Shown here: positions 62,482-64,000 of the stretch, in pieces
Layout: every line of letters begins with the position of its first letter
How positions within the stretch are numbered: the stretch's first letter is position 1
Assembly (NCBI GenBank): GCA_003116855.1
Contig: BEWT01000013.1
Coordinates: forward strand, 1 to 64,000
Length of the DNA: 64,000 bases
From: Desulfurococcaceae archaeon AG1
GTDB lineage: Archaea; Thermoproteota; Thermoprotei_A; Sulfolobales; AG1
Reading direction: 5' to 3'
Notes under the pieces: model-generated
What the model was told of the DNA's origin: nothing
The model's database searches: none
The model's input: only the letters and a program-made list of their open reading frames with translations
Translations under genes and position numbers: made by a program

Positions 62482-62840
62482 TTAAAGCCCCATAGGATTT
62501 ATGCTTGAAGCTTTTAGGATCGCTATGCCTGTGGATCTTCCGCTTGAGTAGTAGAGCCTTTCAACCATTTGATAGTCTCTCAGCAGATCTGCTATAGCCC
62601 CTGCTTCTCTGAATAGGGTATTAATGCCGCAATAATAGCGACAAGGCTAGTAGCACCTATATTTGCTATACATCCACCCCCAAAACCCAGACGCTTCTAG
62701 ATTATCTAAGCCTTCCCCTCATCGCAGACATACTGAGACCTATCATCTTTACAACAACGCTTATCCCGATCCTGCAGTTATTAGCAAGAATACCTAGGAT
62801 CTCTATATCTATCGCTTCGAGTCTTTTTAAGTCTCTTCAT
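62482..62840 (-). pseudogene. Decayed Lrp/AsnC-type regulator
   Basis: Minus-strand frames, with frameshifts, spell a helix-turn-helix: LEAIDIEILGILANNCRIGI then SVVVKMIGLSMSAMRGRLR, next (shifted) NLEASGFWGWMYSKY. Compare the family pattern IDxxILxxLxxxxRxSxxxLAxxxGLSxxxVxxRixxLExxGxI. A later frame (AIADLLRDYQMVERLYYSSG) resembles the RAM-type end. An ATG sits at 62838-62840 in yet another frame. At least two frameshifts and a stop make it a pseudogene. It lies 360 bases upstream (on the same strand) of the YHS gene and 400 bases from the intact Lrp. Confidence 0.55.
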
Positions 62841-63233
62841 GCTCCAACCATATTTGTTGTCTTCCTGAATATAAAAGGTAAATAGATCCTATGCGTAACT
62901 ATACACATGGATCGAGATATCGCGAGGGTAAATAGTGTTATAGCCATAGCCAGCTGTTCGGGTTTCATGATGGTTTATATGCATTGATGTTAAACTCATA
63001 GTCCTATGGGAACATTATATAAGCTCGTATTTTACGGTAGATCCAGAATAAGGGTTCCCCAGCAATGAACCAGAGCAATGCTATGAAGAAGAGCTATTAA
63101 TAAGGTCGCCCTGAATATGTGGAGACAGATGATATGGGCTCTGATGAAAGAGAGCTCTAAGGTCTATGAGGCCGAGGAAAAGAGCAATTGATATAGAATA
63201 CCAACCGTAATGAGTCCGAACCCCTCAAAATAG
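62841..63233. other. About 390-nt spacer, nothing identified
   Basis: No coding frame. A short stretch (VNSVIAIASCSGFMMVYMH, around 62929-62985, plus) could be a transporter relic, too short to call. Confidence 0.3.
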
Positions 63234-63698
63234 CTATATATTTAGACTGAGATCCTCCTTTATCACCTTAACAACAACGAGAGTCGATGTTCTCTCGATC
63301 TCTGGCGAGTTGATCATGCTTTCAAGAAACTTCATGAAAGCCTCTCTAGAAGGCGATTTGGCTAATACAACAAAATCTATATCTCCTAAAACAAAATACA
63401 CGGACTGTACATACGGGTATCTTGCAAGAGCCTCGCCGATCTTCTCGTGATACCCTCTCCCATACCTTCCCCTCACAAGTGTTATTGTGATATACTCAAA
63501 GCCCAGCTTCTCTGGGTCTAGGATCGCTCTATACGATCTAATGATACCCATGGATTCGAGTTTCTTAACCCTATAATACACAGTGGGTTTAGGGATCTTT
63601 AGTTTCGATGCTATATAGCTATAAGAGGCCTTAGCATTCTCCTGGAGTATTCGCAATATTTCAAGATCTATATTATCCATGTTATAACGAGAAGACAC
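63234..63698 (-). CDS. Lrp/AsnC-family transcriptional regulator
   Basis: 154 residues (GTG 63698) or 148 from ATG 63680. HTH: NIDLEILRILQENAKASYSY and IASKLKIPKPTVYYRVKKLE; RAM ligand domain: YPYVQSVYFVLGDIDFVVLA, INSPEIERTSTLVVVKVI. It responds to an amino acid, probably. Two TATA-like stretches (TATATAAATAATG, ACTATATATAG) lie upstream, the nearer only 17-26 bases from GTG, consistent with self-repression. Confidence 0.9.
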   Translation of the reverse strand: MSSRYNMDNIDLEILRILQENAKASYSYIASKLKIPKPTVYYRVKKLESMGIIRSYRAILDPEKLGFEYITITLVRGRYGRGYHEKIGEALARYPYVQSVYFVLGDIDFVVLAKSPSREAFMKFLESMINSPEIERTSTLVVVKVIKEDLSLNI

Positions 63699-64000
63699 GC
63701 GATCGTATGTCGAAACTATATATAGTCACCCTTTAAATTATCCATTTAACATTATTTATATAACTTCCCATTCATTATTTATATTGAAAATAACGCTATT
63801 CATAGACGATGCTAGGTATCCAATGCATAGAGATCTGGTTAGGAGTTCTTTTCCAACAGATCATAATCTATAACACATGGGATCCCTAAATAAGCTGTTC
63901 AGATCCCATGTAGCGTTATAATACATAATCGATCCTCTTATAGATTCTTTTAAAATACATATAGATATAATGAAAAGCTCTCATGTATTTTAATCTTGTG
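63699..64000. other. 302-nt spacer at the right edge
   Basis: Very AT-rich. Contains the promoter of lrp and a perfect inverted repeat at 63875-63911. No coding frame. Confidence 0.4.
63875..63911. repeat. 10-bp perfect inverted repeat
   Basis: ACATGGGATC and GATCCCATGT separated by 17 bases, 177 bases upstream of lrp. Could be an operator with two half sites or the terminator of a gene beyond the window. Confidence 0.5.

Noticed and set aside
62592-62690. Glycine-rich GFGGGCIAN read as a GHMP-kinase motif
   Set aside because: The frame upstream is clearly an Lrp-type helix-turn-helix, and the segment is better explained as its frameshifted continuation.
1-64000. CRISPR arrays, rRNA genes, complete insertion sequences, origin motifs
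   Set aside because: No regularly spaced direct repeats, rRNA-like sequence, or paired terminal repeats were seen on reading through the window.

Overview
The window reads as the chromosome of a hyperthermophilic or thermophilic crenarchaeon (Thermoproteota). The clues are the AGG/AGA/ATA-rich codon use, an archaeal GatD, FAU-1, UPF0147 and Trm10-like genes, an archaeal pilin with a class III signal peptide, a GH57 amylase, an archaeal-type TnpB, and tight gene packing with GTG/TTG starts and stop/start overlaps. I cannot fix the genus from the sequence alone. There is one tRNA (Ala, TGC), no rRNA and no CRISPR array. || Layout: 0-1.2 kb, end of a cobalamin nucleotidyltransferase and cobD; 1.4-8.3 kb, pilin, acyl-CoA synthetase, then a branched-chain amino-acid-type ABC set (binding protein plus two ATPases, no permease); 8.3-12 kb, OsmC, a decayed MFS gene, a ModE-like regulator, an HpcH aldolase and DUF411; 12.4-14.8 kb, a phosphonate-type ABC transporter; 15-21 kb, gatD, a carboxymuconolactone decarboxylase-like protein, a decayed flavoprotein, a NifX-like protein and a molybdenum hydroxylase large subunit; 21-27.7 kb, a coiled-coil/ribbon-helix-helix protein, carA, tRNA-Ala, LysE, TnpB and an archaeal ATPase; 27.8-40 kb, an ABC-2 exporter, serine biosynthesis (serA plus aminotransferase), trmO, an enoyl-CoA hydratase-like gene and membrane and proteolytic genes; 40-44 kb, FAU-1, UPF0147, an N-acetyltransferase and a DegT aminotransferase; 44.6-50.2 kb, a complete pyr cluster (pyrB-pyrI-pyrC facing pyrF-pyrE-pyrK/D); 50-56 kb, methylmalonate-semialdehyde dehydrogenase, GH57, hexulose-phosphate synthase, thioesterase and Trm10-like; 56-64 kb, a metal regulator, a second LivF/LivG pair without permease, a VIT/CCC1-type protein, secY, a tiny YHS protein, a decayed Lrp regulator and an intact Lrp regulator. 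|| Functionally, the pyr block carries all steps from carbamoyl phosphate to UMP, with carA about 21 kb away and carB not seen. PyrK and PyrD are fused into one polypeptide. || The most unusual thread is translation initiation. Three genes (pyrF, the molybdenum hydroxylase and an ABC-2 permease) have N-termini whose sequence continues upstream of the first ATG/GTG/TTG, so they seem to start at CTG or ATA. For pyrF a strong Shine-Dalgarno sits directly in front of the CTG. || Other points of interest are a solo TnpB translationally coupled to a LysE transporter, several recognisable gene ruins, a 46-residue YHS gene, and a few perfect inverted repeats in otherwise empty spacers.
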